Positions 1 through 11,217 of a stretch of 64,000 nucleotides of DNA are shown here, in pieces; position 1 is the stretch's first letter, and each line of letters begins with the position of its first letter. The stretch comes from Roseimaritima sediminicola (GTDB taxonomy: Bacteria > Planctomycetota > Planctomycetia > Pirellulales > Pirellulaceae). The stretch spans positions 1 through 64,000 of the forward strand of contig NZ_WIAD01000001.1 of NCBI RefSeq assembly GCF_009618275.1, given 5' to 3'. Below the pieces are notes generated by a model. The model saw only the letters and a list, made by a program, of their open reading frames with translations. It was not told where the DNA came from and searched no databases. A program made the position numbers and the translations under genes.

Positions 1-33
1 GGAGGGCCCTACGAAAACCCTCTCCGGGCCTAA

Positions 34-130
34 GAGCCCGACTCTCCCAGTGGGAGAGTAAAGCCGAATCAAATGTTGCGACGTGCTTAGCATCCGAGGC
101 TATCCACTGCCATCGCTTCGCGATTCAGCG
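34..130. repeat. Dispersed intergenic repeats
   Basis: A hairpin (CTCTCCC, 3-nt loop, GGGAGAG) and the tail after it (34-91) recur in inverted orientation at about 45672-45733. The sequence from about 92 (cgaggctatccactgccatc) resembles the repeats at 48854 and 49485. I see no gene in 1-206. Confidence 0.7.
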
Positions 131-206
131 CGGCTAACGTCGAAATCCAGGCCGTCGAGAACGCTACGGGCACCGGGCCCGTTTCACACGGAACATCCGC
201 CAAGCT

Positions 207-1538
207 TTATGCCAACGGCTTAAACACCAACCCGCTCAGCAGCTTCGGATAGAAGTACGTACTCTTGGCGGGCATGCGTTCTTTGTGCAGGCTGATCGCC
301 TCGACGTGCTCCAGCTCGGCCGGCATCACCAACGCCCCGAGCGTGAACGGGTCGTCCGATTCGTTCTCGCTGAGCGTGCCTTCGCCCTTCAGGCCGTCGA
401 CGACTTCTTCGACCAGGTGCACGTAGGTCGGCTTGGGGTGGCCGGCCGCACCGAGCAGATCGTCGATGACCAAACGGTGCAGCAAGCTGACCCCGAGGGC
501 TCGCCAATCGTCACTGTGATCGCCGGCCAACTGCTGCATCTTCTGTTCGGCCGCCGCGGTGGCTTTGCACAACAACCACTTCTTGTCCTTGGTAGCGTAC
601 AGCCCGATCAGGCCTTGATCGTTGGCGACTTCCATTTCTTCCCAGACGTCGCCGGCCGCTTCCGGTCCTTCGCCCGCAACGCGGCACTCAAAGCAATCGC
701 CCAGTCGCGAGACGATCTCATCGGCGGTAAAGGATTCGGTACCGCGGATCAAACGATGGGTCGGCAAGACGATCATTCCGGGGTCGTTCATGCTGACGCA
801 CATCGTCATCACAAAGTTGGCCGGATGGTCCGAGGGCAGTTCGCCCTCGGTCTCGATCAGGTAGTCGCGGTAGTTACAGGCGGTCTCGTAGCGGTGGTGA
901 CCGTCGGCGACAAACATCGGCTTGTCGGCCAGGATCGCGGAGACTTCGCTGATCACCTTCAAGTCGGTCACGGGCCAGAGCGTGTGTTTGACGCCCAGGT
1001 GATCGGTGGCCTCGATTCCGGCGACGCCGGCAACCGCTTCGTCCAGTCGATCCTGAGCCCGATTTTCGGGATCGGGGTAGAGGCCAAAGATCTGACTGCA
1101 GTTGGCCTTGCAGGCCTTGGTCAACTTCAACCGATCGACCTTGGCCTTGGGATGCGTTTCTTCGTGCGGATAAATATTGCCTTCGCCAAAACGCTGCAGG
1201 CGAACGCCACACATGAAGCCGCGCCGGGTAAAGCTCTGTCCGGCGTACTCGAACCTCTGGTGGTAGACGTACACGGCCGGATCGCTTTCGCTTTCCAGCA
1301 CCCCTTCGCTCTGCCACTGCTTGAAGAACCGGGCGGCCCGCTCGTACTTGGCGTCCTCGCTGTCGCCCGGTTCGCTGCGGTTGAGGATGATGCGAATCAC
1401 ATTGGCCGGATGCTTCTCGTACAGCTCCGACTGCAAGTCCGGGTCGATGACGTCGTAGGGCGGGGCCACCACATCGGACAGCGCTCCGACGTGACCCAGA
1501 TTGTAACGAACACCGGGAAAGGCTTGGATTTCAGGCAT
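207..1538 (-). CDS. DUF1015 family protein
   Basis: 443 aa, starting with ATG at 1538. The N-terminal region (ALSDVVAPPYDVIDP) and the central VADGHHRYETA motif are the hallmarks of DUF1015, a widespread bacterial family without a settled biochemical role. No signal peptide or membrane segment is visible, so it is probably cytoplasmic. It lies downstream of the adenosylhomocysteinase gene on the same strand. A terminator-like hairpin (1702-1733) and two repeat clusters separate them, so it is probably its own transcription unit. The family call is firm; the function is unknown. Confidence 0.85.
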   Translation of the reverse strand: MPEIQAFPGVRYNLGHVGALSDVVAPPYDVIDPDLQSELYEKHPANVIRIILNRSEPGDSEDAKYERAARFFKQWQSEGVLESESDPAVYVYHQRFEYAGQSFTRRGFMCGVRLQRFGEGNIYPHEETHPKAKVDRLKLTKACKANCSQIFGLYPDPENRAQDRLDEAVAGVAGIEATDHLGVKHTLWPVTDLKVISEVSAILADKPMFVADGHHRYETACNYRDYLIETEGELPSDHPANFVMTMCVSMNDPGMIVLPTHRLIRGTESFTADEIVSRLGDCFECRVAGEGPEAAGDVWEEMEVANDQGLIGLYATKDKKWLLCKATAAAEQKMQQLAGDHSDDWRALGVSLLHRLVIDDLLGAAGHPKPTYVHLVEEVVDGLKGEGTLSENESDDPFTLGALVMPAELEHVEAISLHKERMPAKSTYFYPKLLSGLVFKPLA

Positions 1539-1701
1539 GGTTTTCTGATCGTGGTTGGAGGGGCAATGAGGCTGAAAAGCTTACTCGATGCCGCCCGGCA
1601 TGGAAGGGGAAGGCCGCGGCGGAGGCGTCTGAGGCGTCTGAGGCCGCGGCGGACTCGCCGAGGCGGCGGCGCCCCTGGTGGCACGGGGCCGGGAAGCGCA
1701 C

Positions 1702-1733
1702 AAAAAAACGCGGCCCCAAAAGGACCGCGTTTG
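1702..1733 (-). terminator. Rho-independent terminator
   Basis: Read on the minus strand, AACGCGGTCC, loop TTTT, GGGGCCGCGTT is followed by a run of T (seven A on the plus strand at 1702-1708). It lies downstream of ahcY and upstream of the DUF1015 gene, both on the minus strand, so it should end the ahcY transcript. Confidence 0.7.
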
Positions 1734-1734
1734 C

Positions 1735-1858
1735 GAGTGTCGCCTTTCGCTCGGCGAAAGTAGCCGAGTGTCGCCTTTCGCTCCGCGAAAGTAGCCGAGT
1801 GTCGCCTTTCGCTCCGCGAAAGTAGCCGAGCGTCGCCTTTCGCTCCGCGAAAGCAGTT
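1735..1858. repeat. Four tandem 31-bp palindromic repeats (family A)
   Basis: Units begin at 1735, 1766, 1797 and 1828. Each carries the hairpin CTTTCGC-TCC-GCGAAAG. The same unit occurs twice at 9562-9620. Confidence 0.9.
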
Positions 1859-1868
1859 TGCAGTGCCG

Positions 1869-1957
1869 CCTCGGCTGGGACAGCCGAGCTACGGTTCCCG
1901 CCTCGGCTGGGACAGCCGAGCTACGGTTCCTGACTCGGCTGGGACAGCCGAGCTACT
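1869..1957. repeat. Three tandem palindromic repeats (family B)
   Basis: Three copies of a unit built on CTCGGCTG-GGA-CAGCCGAG followed by ctacggttcc. Related copies lie at 9629-9700, 15160-15181, 21085-21143 and 58394-58456. Confidence 0.9.
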
Positions 1958-1971
1958 ATGGCCCGCCGGGC

Positions 1972-3309
1972 TTAGTAGCGGTAGTGATCCGACTTGTAGG
2001 GACCGTCGACGGGCACGCCGATGTACTCGGCTTGCTCTTCGGTCAACCGGGTCAGTTTGACGCCCAGTTTGCCGAGGTGCAGCCGGGCGACTTCTTCGTC
2101 CAGCCGTTTGGGCAGCATGTGCACGTCCAGATCGTACTGGTCGGCGCGCTGCCACAGTTCCATCTGAGCCAGCACCTGGTTGGTGAACGAGGTGCTCATC
2201 ACGAAACTGGGGTGACCGGTCGCACAGCCCAGATTCACCAGCCGGCCCTTGGCCAGCACGATCACGCTGTTGCCATTTTCGAAGGTGTAACGATCGACGG
2301 CGCCGATGTCGGCGGGCTTGATCTCTTCCTTGGTGACCTTGCCAGCGGCCACCTGGGCTTCCAGCCAGGCGATATCGATTTCGGTATCGAAGTGGCCGAT
2401 GTTGCAGACGATCGCGTCGTTGGGCATCTTCTCCAGGTGTTCTCCCAGGATGATGTCCTTGTTACCGGTCGTGGTGACGAACAGGTTGCCTTCCAGGCAG
2501 GCTTCTTCCATGGTCGTCACTTCGAACCCTTCCATGGCCGCCTGCAGGGCGTTGATGGGATCGATTTCGGTGACGATCACGCGGCAGCCATAGCGCTGCA
2601 GCGAGTGGGCACAGCCCTTGCCGACGTCGCCATAGCCGCAGACCACGGCCACTTTACCGGCCAGCATCACGTCGGTGGCGCGCTTGACACCGTCGGCCAG
2701 CGACTCGCGGCACCCGTACAGGTTGTCGAACTTGCTCTTGGTGGCCGAATCGTTGACGTTGATCGCGGGAACCTTCAGCTCGCCCTTGCGTTTCAGGACT
2801 TCCAGACGATGGATCCCGGCGGTGGTCTCTTCGCTCAAGCCGCGGATATTCGCCAACAGTTCCGGGAACTTGTCGTGGACCATCGCCGTCAGGTCACCGC
2901 CGTCGTCGAGGATCATGTTCAGCGGTTCGCCTGAGGGGAACGTCAGCGTCTGCTCGATGCACCACTCGAACTCCTCTTCGGTCATGCCCTTCCAGGCGTA
3001 CACCGGAATGCCCTTGGCGGCGATCGCAGCGGCCGCATGATCTTGGGTGCTGAAGATGTTGCAGCTGCTCCAAGTCACCTCCGCGCCGAGCTCGATCAGG
3101 GTCTCGATCAAGACGGCGGTCTGAATGGTCATGTGCAGACAGCCAGCGATGCGGGCGCCTTGCAGCGGTTTGTCTTTACCGTACTTCTCACGCAGAGCCA
3201 TCAAGCCTGGCATTTCGTTTTCGGCCAGATTGATTTCCTTGCGACCGTACTCGGCAAGTTCGATGTCCTTGACCTTGTACGGAAGACGGGTCGTTTCGAC
3301 CTGCGACAC
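1972..3309 (-). CDS. ahcY: Adenosylhomocysteinase
   Basis: 445 aa. Hydrolyses S-adenosylhomocysteine to adenosine and homocysteine, removing the product inhibitor of methyltransferases. The NAD-binding loop GYGDVGKG (about 225-232), the segment [10 protein letters not shown] (about 57-66) and the C-terminal YKSDHYRY are family signatures, and the length is typical. Translation starts with GTG at 3309, supported by an AGGAG about 8 nt upstream. It lies 88 bp downstream of trpF on the same strand. I looked for a SAH riboswitch in the 88-nt gap and saw none. Confidence 0.97.
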   Translation of the reverse strand: MSQVETTRLPYKVKDIELAEYGRKEINLAENEMPGLMALREKYGKDKPLQGARIAGCLHMTIQTAVLIETLIELGAEVTWSSCNIFSTQDHAAAAIAAKGIPVYAWKGMTEEEFEWCIEQTLTFPSGEPLNMILDDGGDLTAMVHDKFPELLANIRGLSEETTAGIHRLEVLKRKGELKVPAINVNDSATKSKFDNLYGCRESLADGVKRATDVMLAGKVAVVCGYGDVGKGCAHSLQRYGCRVIVTEIDPINALQAAMEGFEVTTMEEACLEGNLFVTTTGNKDIILGEHLEKMPNDAIVCNIGHFDTEIDIAWLEAQVAAGKVTKEEIKPADIGAVDRYTFENGNSVIVLAKGRLVNLGCATGHPSFVMSTSFTNQVLAQMELWQRADQYDLDVHMLPKRLDEEVARLHLGKLGVKLTRLTEEQAEYIGVPVDGPYKSDHYRY

Positions 3310-3397
3310 TGTGCAATCTCCTGGAATGCTAGAAAATAAATGTTCTGTGCCAGCATCTTATGGCTTGAGCAACCGTTTTGTCAGGTGCACCAACCGA

Positions 3398-4132
3398 TTA
3401 TCGGGTGTTTTCTTGGCGACCACTGTCGGGGTTCGAGTCGTGGTGCCCGGCCTCGGTCGCCTCGAGCGCCGAGATTGCGGCGGAAGTGAATCGGGTGATC
3501 AAGCGTGGATCTTTCTGTCCCCGCGGCCGCTCGACGCCCGAAGCCACGTCCACTCCCCAGGCACCGCTTTCCTGAATCGCTTCGCCGACTCGCTGGACAT
3601 TTAATCCGCCGGCCAACATCCACCGCGAGGTGCCGCTTCGGTTCCAGCGGCCGATCTGTCGCCAGTCCAAACGATGGCCCTCGCCGCCGTAACGACTGCC
3701 CACATCGGCGTCCAGCAGCACGCCGCAACCGGCTTCGCGCCACGGCCGCACCCGCCGCTCGACCTCGTCCGGCTCGAGGCCCTGCCCCGGCAGGCGGACA
3801 GCGCGGATCACCGGAATCCCGCGAGCCACCAAGCGCTGGGCCACCGCCAACGACTCGTCACCGTGCAACTGCACCGCCCCCACGCCTCGGGACTCGACCG
3901 CTTCGATCATCCGGCTTTCGTCCTCGTTGACGAACACGCCGATGCACAGCATGCCCAGCTGGTCGGCGGCGGTCACCAGATCGGCTACCTGCTGGGGATC
4001 GGCCAGAAAACGCACACTGGGTGGATAAAAGTTCAGGCCCACCGCATCGGCGCCGGCCGCCGCCGCAGTGCGGACCTCGGAAACTTTGCGCACCCCGCAA
4101 ATCTTAACGCGAAAGCTTGGTGGAGCCGTCAT
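3398..4132 (-). CDS. trpF: Phosphoribosylanthranilate isomerase
   Basis: 244 aa from ATG at 4132 (an upstream in-frame ATG at 4204 would add 24 residues unlike the family). It isomerises N-(5'-phosphoribosyl)anthranilate in tryptophan synthesis. The start MTAPPSFRVKICGVR, the segment GADAVGLNFYPPSVR and the C-terminal WMLAGGLN and GVDVASGVE phosphate-binding motifs are diagnostic. No other trp gene is adjacent; it precedes ahcY and diverges from the membrane protein gene at 4246, sharing a 113-bp intergenic space. Confidence 0.94.
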   Translation of the reverse strand: MTAPPSFRVKICGVRKVSEVRTAAAAGADAVGLNFYPPSVRFLADPQQVADLVTAADQLGMLCIGVFVNEDESRMIEAVESRGVGAVQLHGDESLAVAQRLVARGIPVIRAVRLPGQGLEPDEVERRVRPWREAGCGVLLDADVGSRYGGEGHRLDWRQIGRWNRSGTSRWMLAGGLNVQRVGEAIQESGAWGVDVASGVERPRGQKDPRLITRFTSAAISALEATEAGHHDSNPDSGRQENTR

Positions 4133-4245
4133 GATCGTTACGTTTTCACTAGCGCTAAAGAAATCGAATTGCCGATGCAACCAGAGGCCGACCGAGCTGG
4201 CCACCCACGCGCGACCGCTTCCACACGCTTTCCGGGCTCTCGTCT

Positions 4246-5145
4246 ATGATGCAACACTGGAAACGATTTCGTCCAGCAGGGCTCGCGGCAACCTGGCGTC
4301 AGAGCCTACGTGCCGCCGACCCGAAACGTCTTCGCCGAGCGACGACGCTGGGACTGAGCCTGATCGTGGGGGGACTGGCCATCGGTGCCCAGCGACCGCC
4401 GCAGTGCGTGGTCTCGGTCCAGCCGCCCCCCGGGCCCTCGCAGACGGCAGCGCGCGGGCAAATCGCAGCCGACCGGCAACCCGCACCGCTACCGCGGCAG
4501 GTGGACCAACCGCAGCGCTACAGGGTGCGGGCCGACAGCGATTCCCTGCGTCGTCTGCAGCAACAGCTGGCCCGCCGCAGCCAGCAGCGTGCGGTTCGTA
4601 AACCCGACGCCTACTACGCGGCGGCTTGGCGGCGCGACGCGGCGGCCTATTATTTGCGCCGGGCTCGAGCGGAATTAATCGAACCGATCCCGGCTCCGGC
4701 CAGCCTGGCCGATCGCGTGGTCCCCGCTTCGTTCCGTCGCGACGGCCAGCAAGAACAGCGGCGGGCGGCCGTCCACCGGGACATCGCCCAGTGGCAAGCC
4801 CAATGGCAGCGCGCTCAACAGGCCTTTGACCAGGTCGCCGCCGGGCTGCCCGGTGCCGCACCGCGGGCGGCCGCGCCGGCCGTTTCGATCGGGCCCCTGT
4901 TGGCCGCCGGTCCCACAGCTTCGGAATCCCTGGCCTTGGTCGCACTGGCGATCACCGCCGGCTGGGGCTACTACCGCATCAGCCAACCCGGGCCACCAGC
5001 GATCCTGCTGCAGACGCGGCGCAAAGTCATCGCTCGCCCGGCTTGGTATCGCGATTCTCCCGGCCGGCATCACCAGAACCTGAAACGCTTGGATCAATTG
5101 GCCTGGGTCACGCTGGTCCTCGGCTTGTGGATGTGGTTGGCCTAA
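4246..5145 (+). CDS. Hypothetical membrane protein
   Basis: 299 aa, family not recognised. Hydrophobic segments lie at about 28-47, 226-245 and 282-299, the last ending exactly at the C-terminus. The region between (about 50-220) is rich in Gln, Arg and Ala and probably forms a helical soluble segment on one face of the membrane. Codon use matches its neighbours and the reading frame is clean, so it is probably a real gene. The last codons and the stop lie within an 18-bp tandem DNA repeat (5129-5182). Confidence 0.65.
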   Translation: MMQHWKRFRPAGLAATWRQSLRAADPKRLRRATTLGLSLIVGGLAIGAQRPPQCVVSVQPPPGPSQTAARGQIAADRQPAPLPRQVDQPQRYRVRADSDSLRRLQQQLARRSQQRAVRKPDAYYAAAWRRDAAAYYLRRARAELIEPIPAPASLADRVVPASFRRDGQQEQRRAAVHRDIAQWQAQWQRAQQAFDQVAAGLPGAAPRAAAPAVSIGPLLAAGPTASESLALVALAITAGWGYYRISQPGPPAILLQTRRKVIARPAWYRDSPGRHHQNLKRLDQLAWVTLVLGLWMWLA

Positions 5146-5182
5146 AGGATGTGGTTGGCCTGGTGGATGTGATTGGCTTGGG
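5129..5182. repeat. Three 18-bp tandem repeats over a stop codon
   Basis: Three units of ggatgtggttggcc plus four bases. The first unit encodes the last residues and stop of the membrane protein gene; the other two are just past it. Confidence 0.8.
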
Positions 5183-5221
5183 GCGCGACAGACGTCGTCC
5201 CCCGTCATGCTGCGGCCGGCA

Positions 5222-6811
<1,590 letters not shown>

Positions 6812-7031
6812 CGGATGGCCTATGGCAAGAAAGGTAGCTGAGCGGCGAAAACGAGGGGCAGCCGGTGGCACGCAAAGATCAGCCGGTGGCAGGCAATGAT
6901 AACGCCCGGCGGTACTTGCCAGAAACCGGCTAGGTGCAATAATCAACCCCTCGACCGCCAAACTTGCCGTTTTGGGGGTTTCCCTGCTGGAACTACGATC
7001 ACGTTCAACCCTGTGTTTTAAGGAATTTGTT

Positions 7032-8054
7032 ATGGCATTGGTGCCGCTTCGCGTCGTCTTGGATCACGCTGCAGAAAACGACTACGGCGTCGCTGCATTC
7101 AACGTCAACAACATGGAACAGATTCAGGCCATCATGGAGGCGGCTGAGGAAACCGATTCGCCGGTCATCATCCAGGCCTCGCGAGGCGCTCGCGCCTACA
7201 GCCAGGACGCGTACCTGCGTCACCTGATGCTGGCCGCGGTGGAACTGTATCCGCACATCCCGATCGTGATGCACCAGGACCACGGCAACAGCCCCGAAAC
7301 CTGCTTGTCGGCGATTGAAAACGGCTTCACCAGCGTGATGATGGACGGCTCGTTGGAAGCCGATGGCCAAACGCCCGCCGATTACGACTACAACGTTCGG
7401 GTGACGGCCGAAGTCGTCAAAATGGCTCACGCTCGTGGCGTTTCGGTCGAAGGCGAATTGGGTTGCCTCGGCTCGCTGGAAAGCGGCGAAGGCGAACAGG
7501 AAGACGGTCACGGTGCGGTGGGCGAATTGACCCGCGACCAACTGTTGACCGACCCCGACGAAGCCGAACGCTTTGTCGCCGAAACCGGCGTCGACGCCTT
7601 GGCCGTCGCCATCGGCACCAGCCACGGCGCTTACAAGTTCACCAAGAAACCCACCGGTGAAGTGCTGGCGATGGATCGGATCGAAGCGATCCACAAGAAA
7701 TTGCCCAACACCCACCTGGTGATGCACGGCAGCAGCAGCGTCCCCCAAGAGCTGCAGGACATCATCAACAAATACGGCGGGTCGATGAAACAAACCTACG
7801 GCGTGCCGGTCGAAGAGATCCAGCGCGGCATCAAGAGCGGTGTCCGAAAGATCAACGTCGACACCGACTGCCGCATGGCGATCACCGGCGCGATCCGCAA
7901 GGTCATGGTCGAGTCGCCCGAGAAGTTCGACCCGCGTGATTTCCTGAAACCGGCCCGCGCCGCGATGAAGGACGTCTGCGTCGCTCGCATGACCGCGTTC
8001 GGCCAAGCCGGTAACGCAGCCAAGCTGCGCGAGTCGATGAAGACGACCGCGTAG
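7032..8054 (+). CDS. fba: Fructose-bisphosphate aldolase, class II
   Basis: 340 aa. The start is ATG 7032 with AAGGAA about 8 nt upstream. This Zn-dependent aldolase interconverts fructose-1,6-bisphosphate with DHAP and GAP. The metal-binding stretch [12 protein letters not shown], the segment EGELGCLG followed by the acidic loop [12 protein letters not shown], and [13 protein letters not shown] define the class II, CbbA-like type. Its promoter should lie in the space shared with the divergent pckA. Confidence 0.96.
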   Translation: MALVPLRVVLDHAAENDYGVAAFNVNNMEQIQAIMEAAEETDSPVIIQASRGARAYSQDAYLRHLMLAAVELYPHIPIVMHQDHGNSPETCLSAIENGFTSVMMDGSLEADGQTPADYDYNVRVTAEVVKMAHARGVSVEGELGCLGSLESGEGEQEDGHGAVGELTRDQLLTDPDEAERFVAETGVDALAVAIGTSHGAYKFTKKPTGEVLAMDRIEAIHKKLPNTHLVMHGSSSVPQELQDIINKYGGSMKQTYGVPVEEIQRGIKSGVRKINVDTDCRMAITGAIRKVMVESPEKFDPRDFLKPARAAMKDVCVARMTAFGQAGNAAKLRESMKTTA

Positions 8055-8062
8055 GGCGGCAG

Positions 8063-8123
8063 GTTTGTGGCAAAGGCTTCTAGCCTCCGCCACGCTGCTC
8101 ACAGGCTGGGAAGCCTATGCCAC
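8063..8123. repeat. Family C repeats in inverted orientation
   Basis: The sequence at 8097-8123 (ctcacaggctgggaagccta followed by tgccac) is the reverse complement of the family C unit at 15042-15149, with one extra base. A degenerate copy lies at about 8063-8090. The ATG of the next gene (8117) lies inside the unit. Confidence 0.8.
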
Positions 8124-9589
8124 GCTCTTTACAGCCCCCAAGCCTTTGCGAGGCGCTGCTGCGTCACGCGGCCGAGCGGCCGGACGCGGCCGCTCTTTGG
8201 AATGGCCGGGAATGGTTGACCTGGGGCCATCTGCAGCGCGTCGTCGCGGTCAATGCGGCGGCGCTCTCGGGACTGCCGCCTGCGACGCGCATCGTTACCA
8301 CGTTCGCCAACGACGCGACCGCGGTGGTCGGAGCCCTGGCGGTCATGGCCGCCGGCCACGTGGAAGTCCCTGTGGGTGACCGCGGCCGGAGCGATGAGAT
8401 CGAAGCGATTGCTCGTCGCTGTGAAACGTCCGTGAGATTGTCGTCTGCGGAAATTAATTTGTCGGTCCCCCGTGCGGCCCCCGTCGATCGTGCTGGACTG
8501 GAAACGATGCTCGCCCAGCACGACCCGAATCGGGACGCGGTGATTCTCTGGACCAGCGGCACGACGGCGACGCCACGCGGGGTCGTGCTGTCGGCCCGGG
8601 CACTGGCCGCCAATGCTGCCGGAAAATTGGCTGCGGTGCCCCAGCGGCCCGACCAACGGCGATTGATCGTGCTGCCGCTGTGGCACAGCTTTGCCCGCAC
8701 CTGTGACTTCGGCACCTGGTTGCACAGTGGCAGCCGGCTGGCCGTCACCCTGGGCTGGGACGGCCTGAAAGCTTGGGCTCCGAAGATCGCGCCGCAGTTC
8801 CTGTCCGTTGTGCCGCGGTTGGTCAAGCGGTTGCTCGGCACGGACCTCCAGCGTCTGCCCGAACGCTTGCGATCCCTGGGGCTGGCGGACCTGCGCGTCC
8901 TCGGCTGCGGCGGTGCGGCGCTCTCGCCCGAGGATTACGCTTCGCTCGCGCGGCTGGGAATCTGTGTGATCCACGGCTATGGATTGACCGAAGCCGGCCC
9001 CGTGGTGTGTTCGGCCACGCCCGAGGATGCCTGCCCCGGCGCGGTGGGTCGGCCCATCGACGGGACGCGCATTCGCATCGACTCCGACGGCCATCTGTAC
9101 GCCTCGGGACCGGGATTGATGAGCCGTTACTTGAACGACCCCCAGGCCACCGCCGCGGTCCTTCAAGACGGCTGGCTGCGAACCGGCGACCTGGCCCAGC
9201 AGGACCAGCAGGGTTTGGTTCGCATCCTGGGGCGAGCCGACGATACCATCGTTCGCGACAACGGACTGAAACTGCAGCCCCGGACGATCGAACAGCAACT
9301 GGAGCGTTCGCCGTTGGTCCAGCACTGCGTCCTCTGGCAGGACCGCGGCGGCCAACTGGTCGCAGTCGTCGAACTGACGGGAAAAGGAGTCGAAGTCGAC
9401 GCCGAGCATTGCCGCGGCGAACTCCAGTCGATCCTCCGCGGGCATCCAGGATGGATGCAGCCGCAACGCTGGGTGCTACTGAGAACGCCCTTGCCGGCGG
9501 AGATGTTCACTGACAAAGGCACGCCCCGCCGACGGTTGATCGGCCGCCGGTACGCCGAACCAGTGTCGCCTTTCGCTCCGCGAAAGTAG
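8117..9589 (+). CDS. AMP-binding acyl-CoA/acid ligase
   Basis: 490 aa. A member of the adenylate-forming (ANL) superfamily, which activates a carboxylic acid as acyl-AMP and usually transfers it to CoA. The phosphate loop appears as WTSGTTATPRGV (standard form TSGTTGxPKG). GYGLTEAGPVVC and DGWLRTGDL follow, then GRADDTIVRDNGLKL, and a C-terminal TDKGTPRRR holds the likely catalytic Lys. Substrate not predictable; closest in layout to long-chain fatty acid or o-succinylbenzoate-type ligases. The start codon lies inside a family C repeat, and the last codons (VSPFAPRK) and stop lie inside a family A repeat. Confidence 0.85.
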   Translation: MPRSLQPPSLCEALLRHAAERPDAAALWNGREWLTWGHLQRVVAVNAAALSGLPPATRIVTTFANDATAVVGALAVMAAGHVEVPVGDRGRSDEIEAIARRCETSVRLSSAEINLSVPRAAPVDRAGLETMLAQHDPNRDAVILWTSGTTATPRGVVLSARALAANAAGKLAAVPQRPDQRRLIVLPLWHSFARTCDFGTWLHSGSRLAVTLGWDGLKAWAPKIAPQFLSVVPRLVKRLLGTDLQRLPERLRSLGLADLRVLGCGGAALSPEDYASLARLGICVIHGYGLTEAGPVVCSATPEDACPGAVGRPIDGTRIRIDSDGHLYASGPGLMSRYLNDPQATAAVLQDGWLRTGDLAQQDQQGLVRILGRADDTIVRDNGLKLQPRTIEQQLERSPLVQHCVLWQDRGGQLVAVVELTGKGVEVDAEHCRGELQSILRGHPGWMQPQRWVLLRTPLPAEMFTDKGTPRRRLIGRRYAEPVSPFAPRK

Positions 9590-9720
9590 CCAGTGTCGCC
9601 TTTCGCTCCGCGAAAGTAGCTCGGCAGAGCCAATTCGGCTGGGACAGCCGAGCAACTCTGGGACAGCCGAGCAACTCTGGGACAGCCGAGCAACTCTAGG
9701 CCGAGCAACTCTAGGTCGAG
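9562..9720. repeat. Family A (x2) and family B repeats
   Basis: Two family A units (about 9562-9620) are followed by one full family B palindrome and three shortened copies (gggacagccgagcaactct). The first A unit contains the TAG stop at 9587-9589 of the ligase gene. Confidence 0.85.
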
Positions 9721-9725
9721 CGTGT

Positions 9726-10874
9726 TTACAAACGTTCCATCCGGCGGCGGATCGCTTCGGCCGACAGTTTGATGACTTTCGGGGCCGCCGACAGATCCGT
9801 TTCCAACAGATCGCTGTCCTCTTCGTCGACGGCGTACTGGACGATGTAGGCCCCGATCTGCAGGCCCGGTTCCTCATACACCGGCGGCCAGAACTCTTCG
9901 CTGCGGCTGGCCAGCGTCTTGGCCAACAGCCGCGTTGCCCGGCCCGAGAACCCACTCAAAACCAACTCGAACCGGCCCAGCGGCTCGCGGTAGATGTAGA
10001 ACACCAACGCGGCATCGGTGGTCTTGTCGCCACCGGCCCAGACCCACGTACCATCGTCTTGTTCGTAGTAGATGCCCGGCTTGTCGACCTTGTCGTTCTT
10101 GCTCAACTGCACGCCAGCCGAAGCCGCGTTGGGTTTGGGATCCTTCTCGCGGTAACGAAGGAAGAAGGGGCAGGCGCGACTGGACGAATCATCCAGATCA
10201 TCTTCGCTGGCGAAGGGCGTACAACCGAACGCTTCGGCAAAGATCATCTCGGCGACAGGATTACTTTTCACGCTGCCGATGCACACCAGAGCTTTGTCGC
10301 CCTGGGCTTCGGCAAAGTCCTGGTGAACGCGTCGGGCCCGCTCATGCGACTCCTCGTCGGACACATGCCCGGGGCTCCAGACCAGCGTCTGCTGGAGGCG
10401 TTCGGGCTGGGCCAACTGGCCGCGTTCGTCTTCTTCGGCGTCGCCCTTGGCAGGGGAGAGCATCTTGGCATTGCCGCCGAGGGTCGAAATACCGTTGAGC
10501 ATTTCACCGACCAGGACCGAGTCGGAGGCAACGACCCAGGCATTGGCATTGGCCGAATCGGCCTCGTCCTGTCGGACTCCGACGCAGATTTCGATGCTTT
10601 TGCGTCGCGCGAGCGTTTCCCAGAAATTCTCGGGTTTCACTGCGAACAAGGCCCCGGGCAGCTCGCTGGGACGGGCGTGGCCGTGATCGATCAGGTAGTC
10701 GCACAACTTCGAGAGCGCTTCCAAGGGAATGTACTTGGCCTCGTTCTTCAGCAGCGCCGCGACTTGGTGCCGGTCAAGGCCGGTATGCTCCACAATCGCT
10801 TTAATGGTTCCCGGCCGCTTGCGACGGTCCGGACTGTGGCCGAGTAGTTCCGCCAACCGAAAGGCATAACGCAT
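9726..10874 (-). CDS. Helix-turn-helix protein of unknown function
   Basis: 382 aa. Residues about 20-75 (GTIKAIVEHTGLDRHQVAALLKN and onward) read as an XRE/Cro-like helix-turn-helix, so DNA binding is likely. The rest matches no family I can name; it contains VCIGSVKSNPVAEMIFAEAFG and IYYEQDDGTWVWAGG. It is soluble, with no signal peptide. It is divergent from the kinase-Hsp70 gene with a 343-bp shared intergenic region, a typical arrangement for a local regulator, though that is inference. Confidence 0.7.
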   Translation of the reverse strand: MRYAFRLAELLGHSPDRRKRPGTIKAIVEHTGLDRHQVAALLKNEAKYIPLEALSKLCDYLIDHGHARPSELPGALFAVKPENFWETLARRKSIEICVGVRQDEADSANANAWVVASDSVLVGEMLNGISTLGGNAKMLSPAKGDAEEDERGQLAQPERLQQTLVWSPGHVSDEESHERARRVHQDFAEAQGDKALVCIGSVKSNPVAEMIFAEAFGCTPFASEDDLDDSSSRACPFFLRYREKDPKPNAASAGVQLSKNDKVDKPGIYYEQDDGTWVWAGGDKTTDAALVFYIYREPLGRFELVLSGFSGRATRLLAKTLASRSEEFWPPVYEEPGLQIGAYIVQYAVDEEDSDLLETDLSAAPKVIKLSAEAIRRRMERL

Positions 10875-11217
10875 GGCAAGTAAATTCCCGTTAAGTCGAT
10901 TAAAATCCAGGACGATGTTAGTTTAACTTCCCTCACGCGACAAACAAGAGCCACCTCCGTCGGCCGGTAGCGGCGGAATGAGCCCCGTCACTAAAGGCGG
11001 CTGAAATCTCGTTAAAAAACGCGCCCCGTAGACCGCCAAGAAGGCCCTATAGTTTGGGCAGCAAGAAATTTTGTTGCTCCGCCCGGTACATTTGCTACCT
11101 TCGTGCGTTCGTAGTCTGTGCGGCGAAACGTCGCATCGACTCATCTGTCTCCTCCCTACGGTGCCTCACCCCCCTCCTTTCGCCGTGCTGCCCAGCGACG
11201 ACCCGCCCAGCTCCTCG
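10875..11217. other. Intergenic region between divergent genes
   Basis: 343 bp between the HTH gene and the kinase-Hsp70 gene. It must hold both promoters, but I see no convincing -35/-10 pair. In-frame TTG (11071) and GTG (11161, 11185) codons upstream of the chosen kinase start are possible alternative starts. Confidence 0.5.

Noticed and set aside
285-1763. A 492-aa plus-strand open frame opposite the DUF1015 gene
   Set aside because: It is the antisense shadow of a well-supported gene, and its end is encoded by the family A repeats.
3310-3397. SAH or SAM riboswitch upstream of ahcY
   Set aside because: The 88-nt gap shows no conserved pseudoknot-like elements that I can recognise.
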